DNA of 64,000 bases from an uncultured Microbacterium sp. (GCF_945952435.1 NZ_CAMFHZ010000001.1:62001-126000), one strand, 5' to 3'. Positions 1 to 9,011 are shown, counted from the stretch's first letter. Translations and numbers: made by a program. Notes: generated by a model from the sequence alone, not told the origin.

Positions 1-1194
1 TACGCCTTCGTCGTCAAGGGACTCGGACGCACCGGCGGCCTCATCGCGGGACTCATCGCCACCCTCGGCTACAACTTCTTCGTCGTCGGCACGATCGGCA
101 CGAGCGGCTTCTTCATGCAGTCGATCATCAAGGAGCTCACCGGCTTCGACATGAGCTGGATCCTGTGGGGTCTGCTCTCGATCGCGGTGTGCTTCGTGCT
201 CGCGCGGATCGGCGTCGACTTCTCCTCCAAGGTGCTGGGGGTGTGCCTCGTGCTCGAGACGCTCATGCTCGTCGTGTTCGACGTGTCGGTCCTCGTGCAG
301 AAGGGCTTCTCGTTCGCGGCGTTCAGCCCGGAGTGGGTGTTCTCCGGATCGCTGCCGATCGGCATGCTGCTCGCCGCGACCGGGTTCCTCGGCTTCGAGG
401 CGACGGCGCTGTTCAGCGAGGAGGCGAAGCAGCCGCTGCGCACGATCCCGCGCGCGACCTACACCGCGATCATCGCGATCGGCGTGATCCTCGGCGTCAC
501 CACCTGGGCGGTCGTCAGCGCGATCGGCGTGCCCGACGCGCAGGCCGTCGCGGTGAAGCACCTGCCCACGGGCGATCTCATCTTCACGCTGGCCCAGCGC
601 TACCTCGGGAGCCCGCTCACCACGGTCATGATGATCCTGCTGCTCGTGAGCCTCTTCGCCGCGATGCTCGCCTTCCACAACTCCGCGAGCCGCTATCTGT
701 ACGCGCTCGGTCGCGCACGGATCCTCCCCCGGGTCCTCGCCCGCACCCGGGCGAGCGGAGCTCCCGCCGTCGCCGGGATCGTGCAGGCCGGCTTCGCCGC
801 GATCGTCGCGCTGATCTTCTTCGTGGCGGGCGCCGATCCGATCGTCCAGGTCGTGCCGGCGATGCTCGGATTCGGCACCCTGAGCGTGCTGATCCTGCAG
901 GGTCTCGCCGCGCTGTCGATCGTCGTGTACTTCCGCCGGCAGCGCGACACCCGCTGGTGGAGCACGTTCATCGCGCCAGGGATCGGCTTCCTCGGCATCG
1001 CGTCCATCTCGATCCTGGCGATCTTCAACTTCAACATCGTCGCGGGATCCGAGGAGCTCTGGATCAACCTGCTGCCCCTGCTGCTGGTCCTGGCCCTCGT
1101 GGGCGGCATCGTCTATGCGGCGTACCTGAGAAGGAACAGGCCGGCCGTGTACGAAGGCCTGTCCGCCGACCTGGAGCGCATCAGCGACCGCTGA
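1..1194 (+). CDS. APC-superfamily amino acid/amine permease, 3' part only
   Basis: The reading frame is open from the first base of the window, so the start lies upstream. The 397 visible residues form about nine hydrophobic segments ending in a short basic tail, as in the C-terminal two thirds of APC permeases. The segment with GFLGFEATALFSEEA followed by a P-R-A-T-Y loop is the APC signature around TM6, and FHNSASRYLYALGR is the family's TM8 motif. It would import an amino acid or amine by cation symport. It is followed after 64 nt by a MoaF-family gene and an amidohydrolase on the same strand, which suggests uptake plus breakdown of one nitrogenous compound. The substrate cannot be read from the sequence. 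Confidence 0.88.
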   Translation, partial: YAFVVKGLGRTGGLIAGLIATLGYNFFVVGTIGTSGFFMQSIIKELTGFDMSWILWGLLSIAVCFVLARIGVDFSSKVLGVCLVLETLMLVVFDVSVLVQKGFSFAAFSPEWVFSGSLPIGMLLAATGFLGFEATALFSEEAKQPLRTIPRATYTAIIAIGVILGVTTWAVVSAIGVPDAQAVAVKHLPTGDLIFTLAQRYLGSPLTTVMMILLLVSLFAAMLAFHNSASRYLYALGRARILPRVLARTRASGAPAVAGIVQAGFAAIVALIFFVAGADPIVQVVPAMLGFGTLSVLILQGLAALSIVVYFRRQRDTRWWSTFIAPGIGFLGIASISILAIFNFNIVAGSEELWINLLPLLLVLALVGGIVYAAYLRRNRPAVYEGLSADLERISDR

Positions 1195-1258
1195 CCGTCC
1201 GTTCCCCGAAACCACCCGATCCCCGAGCACCGCGAAGAGATCCCCCCGAAGGAGCATC

Positions 1259-2113
1259 ATGACCACCATGAACCCCGCCGACACGTCGACCTGGCTGCCG
1301 CTGGACGGGCTGGCGCCCGGTTTCGACGCCAACCGCGCCCCGCGGACCTCCGCGCTCGCCGGCCGGCAGATCGACCTGACCGCGCCGAACGGCACCCGCA
1401 TCGCGCACACGTTCGCCGAGGACGAGGTCACCTGGACCTACTCGCCCGGCGAGGGCGATCCGACCGCCCCGGCGAGCGACACCGACGCGTACGAGGCGTT
1501 CGAGGTCGACGACGAGCTGTTCTACGTGCAGTTCCACCACCGCTACCTGCCGAACGAGGCCGTCTCGCTGGTCATCGACCTGCGCGCGGGCCGCGTGCTC
1601 TCGATCATCAGCGAGATCCTCCCGACCCTCGAGCCCGGATCCACGCGGGTGGTGCACCACTTCGGCACCGCGACGATCGACGGCACGGAGGCGAGCGGTG
1701 CGGAGCCGCACCCCACGACCGCGCTCATCGGACGCCGCGTCGAGTGGGTCTACAGCCCCGAGCACGCCTACGAGCACGTCTACCTCTCCGAGCGCTGGTA
1801 CAGCTGGCAGTGCCTCGCGGGACCGGAGCGCGGCCTCGCCGACACCGACGAGAACAGCGTGTGGGAGGTCCGCCCGGGGATCTACGTCTTCGCCTGGCGG
1901 GAGAAGGTCATCCCGTGCGCCTCCGTGACCATCGCGGATCACCGCGACGTGAACCGGATCCGCTCGCACGGCGTGCTGTTCGGGCTGGACGAGACCGGCG
2001 AGGTCCCGACCCACTTCACGTTCGGCGCCTGGGGCACGCTGCTCTCCGTCACCCGGCACACCCCCGCGCTCGAGCCGGCCGACTGGGGCTCCGCCCCGCA
2101 GGCGAAGGCCTGA
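1259..2113 (+). CDS. MoaF-family protein (N- and C-terminal MoaF domains)
   Basis: A 284-residue soluble protein with no signal peptide. The C-terminal half (about residues 155-270) carries hallmark MoaF_C stretches such as EHVYLSERWYSWQCL and GIYVFAWREKVIPC; the N-terminal half fits MoaF_N with its VTWTY and YVQFHHRY strands. MoaF proteins adopt a calycin/lipocalin-like fold. Despite the name, a molybdenum-cofactor role is not established, and they often sit beside catabolic genes. The ATG at 1259 follows GAAGGAG at a normal distance. It lies between a permease and an amidohydrolase, which starts 1 nt after this stop codon, so the three are probably co-transcribed. A ligand-binding or decarboxylase/isomerase-like role is only a guess. 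Confidence 0.8.
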   Translation: MTTMNPADTSTWLPLDGLAPGFDANRAPRTSALAGRQIDLTAPNGTRIAHTFAEDEVTWTYSPGEGDPTAPASDTDAYEAFEVDDELFYVQFHHRYLPNEAVSLVIDLRAGRVLSIISEILPTLEPGSTRVVHHFGTATIDGTEASGAEPHPTTALIGRRVEWVYSPEHAYEHVYLSERWYSWQCLAGPERGLADTDENSVWEVRPGIYVFAWREKVIPCASVTIADHRDVNRIRSHGVLFGLDETGEVPTHFTFGAWGTLLSVTRHTPALEPADWGSAPQAKA

Positions 2114-2114
2114 G

Positions 2115-3764
2115 ATGACCTCGCCCGCCGATCTCATCGTCACGGCCGCGACGATCCGCACGGTCGCGGCCGACGCCGCGGCCTCGGCGACCGCGTTCGC
2201 GGTGCGGGACGGCCGCATCGTCGCGGTCGGATCCGCGGGCGAGGTCGAGGTGCTCCGCGGTCCGCGCACCCGGGTGCTCGACGTCGGCGGGGGCGCCGTG
2301 TACCCCGGGTTCGTCGACGTGCACAACCACCACGCGCTGGCGGGGCGCACCGCCCTTTTCGAGCTGACCCTGCCGCCGTCGCTGACGCTGGACGAGATCC
2401 TGGACAGGGTCGCCGAGAAGGCCCGATCCCTGCCGGAGGACGCGTGGATCATCGGCGGCGTCGTGGCCAGCACGCTGCTGCCGACCCTCGCGAACACCGC
2501 CGCGCGGCAGCGCCTCGACGATGCCGCCGGGGGCAGGCCCGTGGTGATCGCGGAGGACTCGCGGCACAACCGCTGGGCGAACTCGCGGGCGCTCGAGCTC
2601 GCCGGAATCCGGGCCGACGCGATCCCCGCCGGCGGCGTCACCGTGCTCGATCCCGACGACGGAACGCCGACGGGGGTGCTGCTGGAGGCCGCGGGGATCC
2701 CCGTGCAGGAGGCGTACGACCGGGCGGGCGGGCTGACCGCCGCGCAGCACCGGCAGGCCTCCGCGCACGGCGTGGGCCTGGCGAACTCGTACGGGATCAC
2801 CGCGTTCCAGGACGCCGGGGTTTCCCTCGACATCCTGGAGGCGCTGTCGGGCCTCGACGCCGACCACGCGCTGAACGCCTGGGTCGTCTCCTCCCTGCTC
2901 GTGAACGACGAGATCTTCGGGTTCGACCCCGTCGGATCCGCCCTGATCGATCGCGGCGAGGAGTTCCGCACCGCGCATCATCGGCCCGACTTCGTCAAGA
3001 TCTTCCTGGATGGCGTGCCGCCGGCGCGGACGGCCTCCTTCCTGGAGCCCTACGTCCCCGACGTAGTCCACGGCGCGCACTTCCACGGCGAGACGACGAT
3101 GGACCTCGACGAACTGCACGGGTGGCTGCGTCGCGTGGCCGAGCGCGGACTCGGCGCGAAGGTGCACTGCACCGGAGACGGATCGGCGCGGCTCGTGCTG
3201 GACGCGGTCGAGAGGCTGCGGGCGGAAGGGTTCACCACCGCGGTGCAGATCGCGCACGGGCAGTTCCTCGCGGACAGCGACATCCCGCGCCTCGCCGAGC
3301 TCGACGTCACGGCCGACATCTCGCCGTTCATCTGGTTCCCCGGCATCATCCCGCAGATGCTCGCCGAAGTACTCGGCGAGCGCGCGGAGCACTCGCAGCC
3401 CAATCGCGCCCTCATCGACGCCGGCGCGCTCGTCGCGGGCGGATCCGACTGGCCGGTGAGCGAGTCGCCCAACCCGCTGGAGGGGATCCAGGGCCTGGTC
3501 ACCCGGGCCGACCCGCTGCACAGGGCGCCGGGCACGCTGTGGCCGGAGCAGGCGATCACCGCCGAGGAGGCGCTGCAGGTCTTCACCCGCAACGCCGCCC
3601 GTGCGATGGGGCTCGACGGGGAGACCGGATCGATCGAGGTCGGCAAGTCCGCCGACTTCGTGGTGCTCGACCGCGACGCGATCGGCGGCCCGGCGGAGGG
3701 GATCATCGACGCCCGCGTGCTCTCGACCTGGTTCGCCGGACGCGAGGTGTACTCCGCGGAGTGA
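2115..3764 (+). CDS. YtcJ-type metal-dependent amidohydrolase
   Basis: A 549-residue protein of the amidohydrolase-3 (YtcJ) family. The N-terminal beta-sandwich contains AFAVRDGRIVAVGS, followed by the first metal site PGFVDVHNHH. Further signatures are VKIFLDGV (family lysine), KVHCTGDGSARLV and IAHGQF (histidines), and GSDWPVSESPNPLEGI (the late aspartate). The C-terminus rebuilds the sandwich (GSIEVGKSADFVVLDRD). These enzymes hydrolyse amides or imides in the cytoplasm. It starts 1 nt after the MoaF gene, suggesting translational coupling, and is the enzymatic member of the permease-MoaF-hydrolase operon. The substrate is unknown. Confidence 0.9.
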   Translation: MTSPADLIVTAATIRTVAADAAASATAFAVRDGRIVAVGSAGEVEVLRGPRTRVLDVGGGAVYPGFVDVHNHHALAGRTALFELTLPPSLTLDEILDRVAEKARSLPEDAWIIGGVVASTLLPTLANTAARQRLDDAAGGRPVVIAEDSRHNRWANSRALELAGIRADAIPAGGVTVLDPDDGTPTGVLLEAAGIPVQEAYDRAGGLTAAQHRQASAHGVGLANSYGITAFQDAGVSLDILEALSGLDADHALNAWVVSSLLVNDEIFGFDPVGSALIDRGEEFRTAHHRPDFVKIFLDGVPPARTASFLEPYVPDVVHGAHFHGETTMDLDELHGWLRRVAERGLGAKVHCTGDGSARLVLDAVERLRAEGFTTAVQIAHGQFLADSDIPRLAELDVTADISPFIWFPGIIPQMLAEVLGERAEHSQPNRALIDAGALVAGGSDWPVSESPNPLEGIQGLVTRADPLHRAPGTLWPEQAITAEEALQVFTRNAARAMGLDGETGSIEVGKSADFVVLDRDAIGGPAEGIIDARVLSTWFAGREVYSAE

Positions 3765-3772
3765 CGGCGCGG

Positions 3773-4468
3773 TCAGCGACGCTCGAACGGACGGACGCGT
3801 CCGCGCAGACGCCAGAGCAGCCAGAGGGCGCCCACCGGCACGGCCAGGACCGCGATCAGGATCGAGGAGTGCCAGAGGTCCAATCCGGATGGGAGGAGCG
3901 GGTTCGCCCCTGCACCGGGAGCGAAGAACCCGCCGTTCCCCTGCTGACCGAGCGGGTTCGCCCCCGCACCGTCCGACGGGGCCTGCAGGAGCGTTCCTGC
4001 GAGCGAGACGAAGAACAGCAGCACGGCGACCGCGAGCGGGAGGAGGATCGCGACCGTCTTCTCCCACCGCCGCCAGAACCGGCTCGACGTCACGAGACCC
4101 ACCCCGATCACCCAGCCGCCGAACGGCACCAGGAAGGAGCCCGCCCCGAGCACGAGCGCCCCGGCGATCGCGAACCCCTTGGTGTCGACCATCGGCGGCT
4201 TCGGCGACGGCGCGGCGGGTGTGGCCGGGGCGACGACGATGATCGGCGACGGGTTCGCCTCCTCCTCGTCCCTGGCCGCGGCGGCGACCTGCACGGGATC
4301 GCCGAGCTGCGCGATCCGCTGGTGCAGCCCGGCCGCATCGAGTCCGTCGAGCTCCTCCGCGATCCCCGTGCGCAGGTCGTTCGCGACGCGCCACGGCAGA
4401 TCCGCGATCGCGCTGTCGAGCCGGGCCAGATAGTCCTCACGCAGCTGCTGCGCGTCCCGATCGATCAT
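3773..4468 (-). CDS. HAAS-type (DUF1700-like) membrane protein, PadR partner
   Basis: A 231-residue protein. Residues 1-70 form a soluble helical region rich in Leu, Asp and Glu (YLARLDSAIADLPWRVAND, then a repeated LDAAGLHQRIAQLGDP unit) resembling the HAAS signalling domain. A Pro/Ala linker and three or four hydrophobic segments follow, with a Gly/Asn-rich loop before the last helix and a basic tail. Its ATG overlaps the stop of the upstream PadR gene by 4 nt, so the two are co-translated. PadR-HAAS pairs commonly control or accompany membrane or stress transport functions. No enzymatic motif is visible, so the function is unassigned. Confidence 0.75.
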   Translation of the reverse strand: MIDRDAQQLREDYLARLDSAIADLPWRVANDLRTGIAEELDGLDAAGLHQRIAQLGDPVQVAAAARDEEEANPSPIIVVAPATPAAPSPKPPMVDTKGFAIAGALVLGAGSFLVPFGGWVIGVGLVTSSRFWRRWEKTVAILLPLAVAVLLFFVSLAGTLLQAPSDGAGANPLGQQGNGGFFAPGAGANPLLPSGLDLWHSSILIAVLAVPVGALWLLWRLRGRVRPFERR

Positions 4469-4797
4469 GATGTCCCCTCTGCGGTCAGTGCCACGACGCT
4501 GCGGGCGAACGGCGCCCAGGATCGCCGGAATCCCTCCAGCTGCGCGGCCCCCTCCGTCGTCAGTTCGTAGTAGCGGCGCACCGGACCCGTCGCGGACGGC
4601 TGCTCGAACGTGCGCACCCAGCCGCTCTGCCGCAGGCGCGAGAGCAGCGGATAGAGCGTGCCGATGCTCGCGATGAGTCCCTCGGAGGAGAGGCGTTCCG
4701 CCAGCTCCCAGCCGTACATCGGTCCCCGTGCGAGCAGGCCCAGCACGCAGTACTCGACGACGCCCTTGCGCATCTGCGCCCCGACGTCCGGTGTCAT
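4465..4797 (-). CDS. PadR-family transcriptional regulator
   Basis: A 110-residue winged-helix protein with the PadR core: VVEYCVLGLLARGPMYGWEL (helices 1-2), then SIGTLYPLLSRLRQSGWV (recognition helix and wing) and a short C-terminal dimerisation segment. An upstream ATG would add 12 residues, but the ATG at 4797 is preferred because TAGCTT lies exactly 7 nt before it, the leaderless arrangement seen at other genes here. It overlaps the HAAS membrane gene by 4 nt and diverges from the ligase-ketosynthase cassette 100 bp away, so it may regulate either unit as well as itself. Confidence 0.88.
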   Translation of the reverse strand: MTPDVGAQMRKGVVEYCVLGLLARGPMYGWELAERLSSEGLIASIGTLYPLLSRLRQSGWVRTFEQPSATGPVRRYYELTTEGAAQLEGFRRSWAPFARSVVALTAEGTS

Positions 4798-4804
4798 GTC
4801 ACAC

Positions 4805-4810
4805 AAGCTA
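4805..4810 (-). promoter_or_regulatory. Leaderless -10 element of the padR gene
   Basis: Reads TAGCTT on the minus strand, with 7 nt to the ATG at 4797. No Shine-Dalgarno sequence precedes that ATG, consistent with a transcript that begins at or next to the start codon. Confidence 0.55.
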
Positions 4811-4900
4811 TCGTGCAACGCAAGATTCGACAACCCGCCCGTCGCGCTCGCGTTCTAGACTTGATCCGGCACGCGCTCCTGTGCCGCGAGAGGATGCGGA

Positions 4901-6469
4901 ATGCCGATCACGAGATCCGTGCTCGAGACCGCGCGGATCCATCCGGATCGTCCGGCGATCGCCGGCGAGGACGGATCCCTCACCTACGCCGAGCTCGTCG
5001 AGGACTCGCGGCGCCTCTTCGCCGTCGTCGACGCCGCGCATCGCGCGCAGCCCCGCCCGCCGGCCCCGGCACCCGAGACGCGGGGCATCCCGATCACCGC
5101 GGTCAGCACCGCGAGCGCGTTCCATGCCGCGAGGGTCGTCGCGGGACTGGCCGGCTACCGGGCGGTCTCGGCGACGATCGATCCCAACTGGCCGCTCAGC
5201 CACCGCGTCGGCGTGATCGAACGGGCCGGGATCGGGCTCGTCGTCGCCGATTCGCCGGATCTCGCGGACGCCCTCTCCCGTCGCGGGTGGACCGGAACGC
5301 TCCTCTCGCTCGCCGAGCTGCGCGATCGAGAGGCCGCCGCCCGCCGGGACGCCGGAGCCGGGGATCACGGCGCCGGTGCGCCGGCCGATCCCCCGACCGT
5401 GCGCGACGCGGAAGAGCCGTTCCTGCTGCTGTTCTCCTCCGGCACCACGAGCGACCCCAAGGCGTTCCTCAAGACACGGAGGCAGTACCGGGAGAACGTG
5501 GCCGTCTCCGCCGCGCACCTCGGGCCGCGCCCCGGCGTGCAGACCCTCGCGCCGGGGCCGGTCTCGTACAGCCTCACCCTCTACGCGGTGATCGAATGCC
5601 TCGCGACCGGCGGAGGCGTGCATCTCGCGGACCGGTTCGATCCCGCCCGGATCGCGACCCGGATCGCCGACGAAGGGATCTCGCGCGTGGTCGCGGTCCC
5701 CGCCGTGGTCTCCGCGCTCACCGACGCCGCACGACGGGATCCGGCCGCGCTCGCCGGGCTGGAGCTCGTCGTGACCGGCGGTGCGCACCTGTCCCCCGCG
5801 CTTCGCTCCGGACTCGCCGAGGTGCTCCTCGACGTGCGCCTCATCAGCTACTACGGCGCGGCGGAGATCGGCTTCATCGGTGACAGTCGCGACGGCGACG
5901 GCACCGTGCTCGACGTGTACGACGGGATCGAGGCCGAGGTCCGCGACGAGTCCGGCGCACGCCTGCCCGAGGGAGAGCTCGGGACGCTGTGGATCCGCGC
6001 GGCGGCCAGCTCCGACGGCTATCTCGCGGCGACGACCGACGCCGCCCTCCGCGATGCCGACGGCTGGGCGACCGTGCACGACCTCGCCCGGTACCGGGAC
6101 GGGCGCCTGCAGCTCGCGGGGCGCGCCGGCGAGGTCGTCGCGACGGGCGGGCACAAGGTGTCGCTGCCCGAGATCGAGCGCGCCTTCGAGGCCCTGCCGG
6201 GGATCGCGGCCGCCTGCGCCGTCGCCGTGCCGGATCCGCGCCTCGGAACGCTCGTCGCGCTCGTCGTCGAAGCCCCGGCGACCGCCGCGGACGACGACCA
6301 CCCTCCCGGCAAGGCCGCGCTGCAGGCCTGGGCACGGGAGCGACTCGCGCCGCAGTTCGTCCCGCGACGCTGGTACCGCGTCGACGCTCTGCCGCGCACC
6401 GCCGGAGGGAAGATCCGGCGCGGCGAGGCCGCCCTGCTCGTCGCTCGCGGAGAGGCGGAGCGGCTGTGA
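4901..6469 (+). CDS. AMP-dependent acyl/aryl-CoA ligase-like enzyme
   Basis: A 522-residue class I adenylate-forming enzyme. The P-loop-like motif FSSGTTSDPKAFLK is near residue 180, YYGAAEIGF in the middle, the hinge aspartate region DLARYRDGRLQLAGRAGE near 400, and the catalytic lysine motif PRTAGGKIRRG close to the C-terminus. It should activate a carboxylic acid as acyl-AMP and transfer it to CoA or a carrier protein; no fused carrier domain is present. The ATG follows GAGAGGA; a TAGACT hexamer at 4856-4861 is a possible -10. The next gene's GTG overlaps this stop codon, so the ligase feeds a coupled ketosynthase and dehydrogenase. The acid used is unknown. Confidence 0.88.
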   Translation: MPITRSVLETARIHPDRPAIAGEDGSLTYAELVEDSRRLFAVVDAAHRAQPRPPAPAPETRGIPITAVSTASAFHAARVVAGLAGYRAVSATIDPNWPLSHRVGVIERAGIGLVVADSPDLADALSRRGWTGTLLSLAELRDREAAARRDAGAGDHGAGAPADPPTVRDAEEPFLLLFSSGTTSDPKAFLKTRRQYRENVAVSAAHLGPRPGVQTLAPGPVSYSLTLYAVIECLATGGGVHLADRFDPARIATRIADEGISRVVAVPAVVSALTDAARRDPAALAGLELVVTGGAHLSPALRSGLAEVLLDVRLISYYGAAEIGFIGDSRDGDGTVLDVYDGIEAEVRDESGARLPEGELGTLWIRAAASSDGYLAATTDAALRDADGWATVHDLARYRDGRLQLAGRAGEVVATGGHKVSLPEIERAFEALPGIAAACAVAVPDPRLGTLVALVVEAPATAADDDHPPGKAALQAWARERLAPQFVPRRWYRVDALPRTAGGKIRRGEAALLVARGEAERL

Positions 6470-7776
6470 GCGCGCGCACGTCGCGCTCGGGTTCGCCGCG
6501 GCGGGTCGTCGTCACGGGTCTCGGCGCAGTGACCCCCAGCGGACTCGACGTGGAGGCGCTGTGGGATGCGGTCGTCGCGGGCCGCAGCGCGATCACCCGG
6601 CTCGACGCACCCGGTTTCGCGGGGCTGCCGGTGCGCATCGGCGCACCCGTCGTCGGATTCGACGCGACCGGCCTGGTCGACCCACCGCTCGCGAGACGCC
6701 TGAGTCCCGTGCAGCTCTGGTCGATCGCCGCGGCCGATCAGGCGCTCGCGCAGGCCGCCGCGGATCCGGACCGGGTCCGCGGCGGCCGGCCTCTGCCGTG
6801 GGACGCGCGGCGCACGGTGGTCCTCGCCGGCACGGGCTCCGGCCCCGTCGACCAGATGCAGGCGGCGACCCGCGCCCTCGACGACCGCGGACCCCGGGCC
6901 GTGCCGCTCTCGCTCGTCGTGCACGGGGCCCCGGATGCGGCCGCCGCCCTGCTCAGCCAGCGCTACGGCGCACGGGGCGCCGCGCACGGCGTGACCGCGA
7001 CCTGCGCATCCGCCGCGGTCGCGCTCGGAGACGCGCTCCGGAGGATCCGCCACGGGTACGCGGACGCCGCGATCGTCGTCGGCATGGAGGACTGCCTGAA
7101 TCCGGTCAACCTGTCCTCCAACGCGAATCTGCGCGCCCTCGCGCGCGGTGACGACGACGACCCCACGCGGGCCAGCCGCCCCTTCGACCGCGCGCGCAGG
7201 GGCTTCGCCATGGCGCAGGGGGCCGCCGCACTCGTGCTGGAGGCGGAGGATTCGACCCGCGCCCGCGGCGCCACGCCTCTCGCGGTGCTCGCGGGGTCCG
7301 GCGCGTCGAGCGACGCGCATCATCCGACGGCCCCGCGCCCGGACGGCCAGGGAGCGGCGGAGGCGGTGGCGGACGCGCTCGCGGACGCGGGGATCGACCC
7401 GTATGCCGACGACGGCATAGACCATGTCAACGCCCACGGGACCGGAACGCCGGCGGGGGATGCCGCCGAGCTCGCCGCCCTCGAACGGGTCTTCGGGGCC
7501 CTCGCCCGGTCGATCCCGCTCACCGCGACGAAGTCGAGCACCGGGCATCTGCTCGGCGCGTCGGGCGCCGTCGAGGCGGTCCTCGCGATCCGCACGCTGC
7601 AGACCGGGGTGATCCCGCCCACGATCAATCTCGACGACCCGGAGTTCCCCGACTGGGACATCGTGACCACTCCCCGCACGACCGGATCCGTCCGCCGGAT
7701 CCTGTCGACCTCCTTCGGCTTCGGCGGCCACAACGCCGCCCTGATCCTGGAACACCCCGACCTCACGGAGGCATGA
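6466..7776 (+). CDS. FabF-type beta-ketoacyl-ACP synthase, stand-alone
   Basis: A 436-residue KAS II-like condensing enzyme. The GTG at 6466 overlaps the ligase stop as GTGA and gives an N-terminus (RRVVVTGLGAVTPSGLDVEA) that aligns with FabF; a longer upstream reading would run through the ligase gene. The catalytic set is complete: Cys180 in TATCASAAVA, His324 in NAHGTGTPAGD and His361 in KSSTGHLLGASGA. The glycine-rich end FGFGGHNAALIL is also present. It condenses acyl units on a carrier protein, but neither an ACP nor a malonyl-transferase is encoded nearby, so it must borrow them. It overlaps the acyl-CoA dehydrogenase gene by 4 nt. Confidence 0.9.
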   Translation: MSARTSRSGSPRRVVVTGLGAVTPSGLDVEALWDAVVAGRSAITRLDAPGFAGLPVRIGAPVVGFDATGLVDPPLARRLSPVQLWSIAAADQALAQAAADPDRVRGGRPLPWDARRTVVLAGTGSGPVDQMQAATRALDDRGPRAVPLSLVVHGAPDAAAALLSQRYGARGAAHGVTATCASAAVALGDALRRIRHGYADAAIVVGMEDCLNPVNLSSNANLRALARGDDDDPTRASRPFDRARRGFAMAQGAAALVLEAEDSTRARGATPLAVLAGSGASSDAHHPTAPRPDGQGAAEAVADALADAGIDPYADDGIDHVNAHGTGTPAGDAAELAALERVFGALARSIPLTATKSSTGHLLGASGAVEAVLAIRTLQTGVIPPTINLDDPEFPDWDIVTTPRTTGSVRRILSTSFGFGGHNAALILEHPDLTEA

Positions 7777-8948
7777 TGACCGACCGACTCACCCGGCATG
7801 CCGAGCTCGCCGAGCGCTACCTGCCCGACGAGCTGCTCGCCCGTTTCCGCACGCGCGCGGCCGTGTACGACCGGGAGAACCGCTTCTTCGACGAGGATTT
7901 CGCCGAGCTCGTCGAGCGCGGCTACCCCCTGCTGTTCGTGCCGGAACGGCACGGCGGTCCCGGCCTCTCGCTCGACGAGGTCTCGCACCTGCAGCAGCGT
8001 CTGGCGTCGGCGGCGCCCGCCACCGCGCTCGCGATCAACATGCATCTGATGTGCACGGGCGTCGCGAAGGCGATGACCGACCGCGGGGACCACGCGCTCG
8101 ACGCGGTCTTCGCCGAGGCGATGGCCGGGGAGATCTTCGCCTTCGGTATCAGCGAGCCCTCGAACGACTGGGTCATGCAGGACTCGCGGACCGTGGCGAC
8201 CCCGAACGAGGACGGCGGCTACACGCTGAAGGGCGTGAAGATCTTCACATCCCTCTCCCCCGTGTGGACGCGCCTCATCACGCACGGGCGGGACGACTCC
8301 GACCCAGAGCACCCGACCCTCGTCTACGGCTTCCTGACCCGCGACGCACCGGGGATCGCCGTCTCCGACCAGTGGGACGTGATGGGCATGCGGGCATCGC
8401 AGAGCCGCGCGACGATCCTCGACGACGTGCGACTGGATCCGCAGCGCATCGTCCGCCGCATCCCCGTCGGACGCGTCCCGGATCTGCTCACCTTCGCGAT
8501 CACGAGCAACTTCCAGTTGCTGATCGGATCCGTCTACGCCGGCGTCGCCCGGCGCGCGTTGATGCTCGGCGCGGAAGGTCTGCGGCGCCGGCGTTCCGCG
8601 AAGGCGGGCTCGTCCCTCGCGGAGGTGCCGGAGTCGCGCGTCCGGCTCGCCGACGCCTACGCCGAATTCCTCGCCGTCCCCGCACAGTTGGAGGCGTACT
8701 GCCGCGATTTCGACGAGCGGGTCGACCACGGATCGGACTGGCCGCTCCTGCTCGTGAGCGCGCGCCTGAACGCCTCCACCGCGGCGCGCCGAACCGCCGA
8801 GACCGCGCTCCTGTGCACGGGCGGCGCGGGCTTCGACGACGGCAGCGAAGCCAGCAGGCTCTTCCGGGACGCGACCGCGGGCCTGTTCCACCCGCCGAGC
8901 GCCGACGCCGCGCGACCGATGTACGCCGCCGCGCTGCTCGACGACTGA
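7773..8948 (+). CDS. Acyl-CoA dehydrogenase family flavoprotein
   Basis: A 391-residue acyl-CoA dehydrogenase-fold protein. FAFGISEPSNDW matches the flavin/substrate region (usual form A-x-T-E-P), followed by YTLKGVKIFTS and the beta-domain, then a helical C-terminal domain ending in LCTGGAGFDDGSEASRLFRD. I could not place a clear catalytic glutamate, so it may be a true dehydrogenase with an unusual base or one of the monooxygenase-like relatives. ATGATG at 7773 overlaps the ketosynthase stop; either ATG could be used. It is the last gene of the cassette and is followed at once by a strong terminator hairpin. Confidence 0.85.
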   Translation: MMTDRLTRHAELAERYLPDELLARFRTRAAVYDRENRFFDEDFAELVERGYPLLFVPERHGGPGLSLDEVSHLQQRLASAAPATALAINMHLMCTGVAKAMTDRGDHALDAVFAEAMAGEIFAFGISEPSNDWVMQDSRTVATPNEDGGYTLKGVKIFTSLSPVWTRLITHGRDDSDPEHPTLVYGFLTRDAPGIAVSDQWDVMGMRASQSRATILDDVRLDPQRIVRRIPVGRVPDLLTFAITSNFQLLIGSVYAGVARRALMLGAEGLRRRRSAKAGSSLAEVPESRVRLADAYAEFLAVPAQLEAYCRDFDERVDHGSDWPLLLVSARLNASTAARRTAETALLCTGGAGFDDGSEASRLFRDATAGLFHPPSADAARPMYAAALLDD

Positions 8949-8950
8949 CC

Positions 8951-8991
8951 GCGGGGAGGCGCGGCGCCCTCTCGGCACCGCGCCTCCCCGC
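8951..8991. terminator. 14-bp perfect hairpin between convergent genes
   Basis: The arms 8951-8964 and 8978-8991 are exact reverse complements (14 bp, almost all G/C) around a 13-nt loop. It lies just after the acyl-CoA dehydrogenase stop and just after the stop of the convergent MFS gene, so it probably terminates both transcripts. There is no T-run, as is usual at this GC content. Confidence 0.8.
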
Positions 8992-9011
8992 CTGCGGGAC
9001 GAGAGCGCCGA

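Noticed and set aside
1259..2113. Molybdenum-cofactor biosynthesis role for the MoaF-family protein
   Set aside because: No other mo-genes are nearby and the family name does not establish that function.
7773..8948. Firm assignment as a fatty-acid beta-oxidation dehydrogenase
   Set aside because: The usual catalytic glutamate could not be placed and the genes around it are biosynthetic in character.
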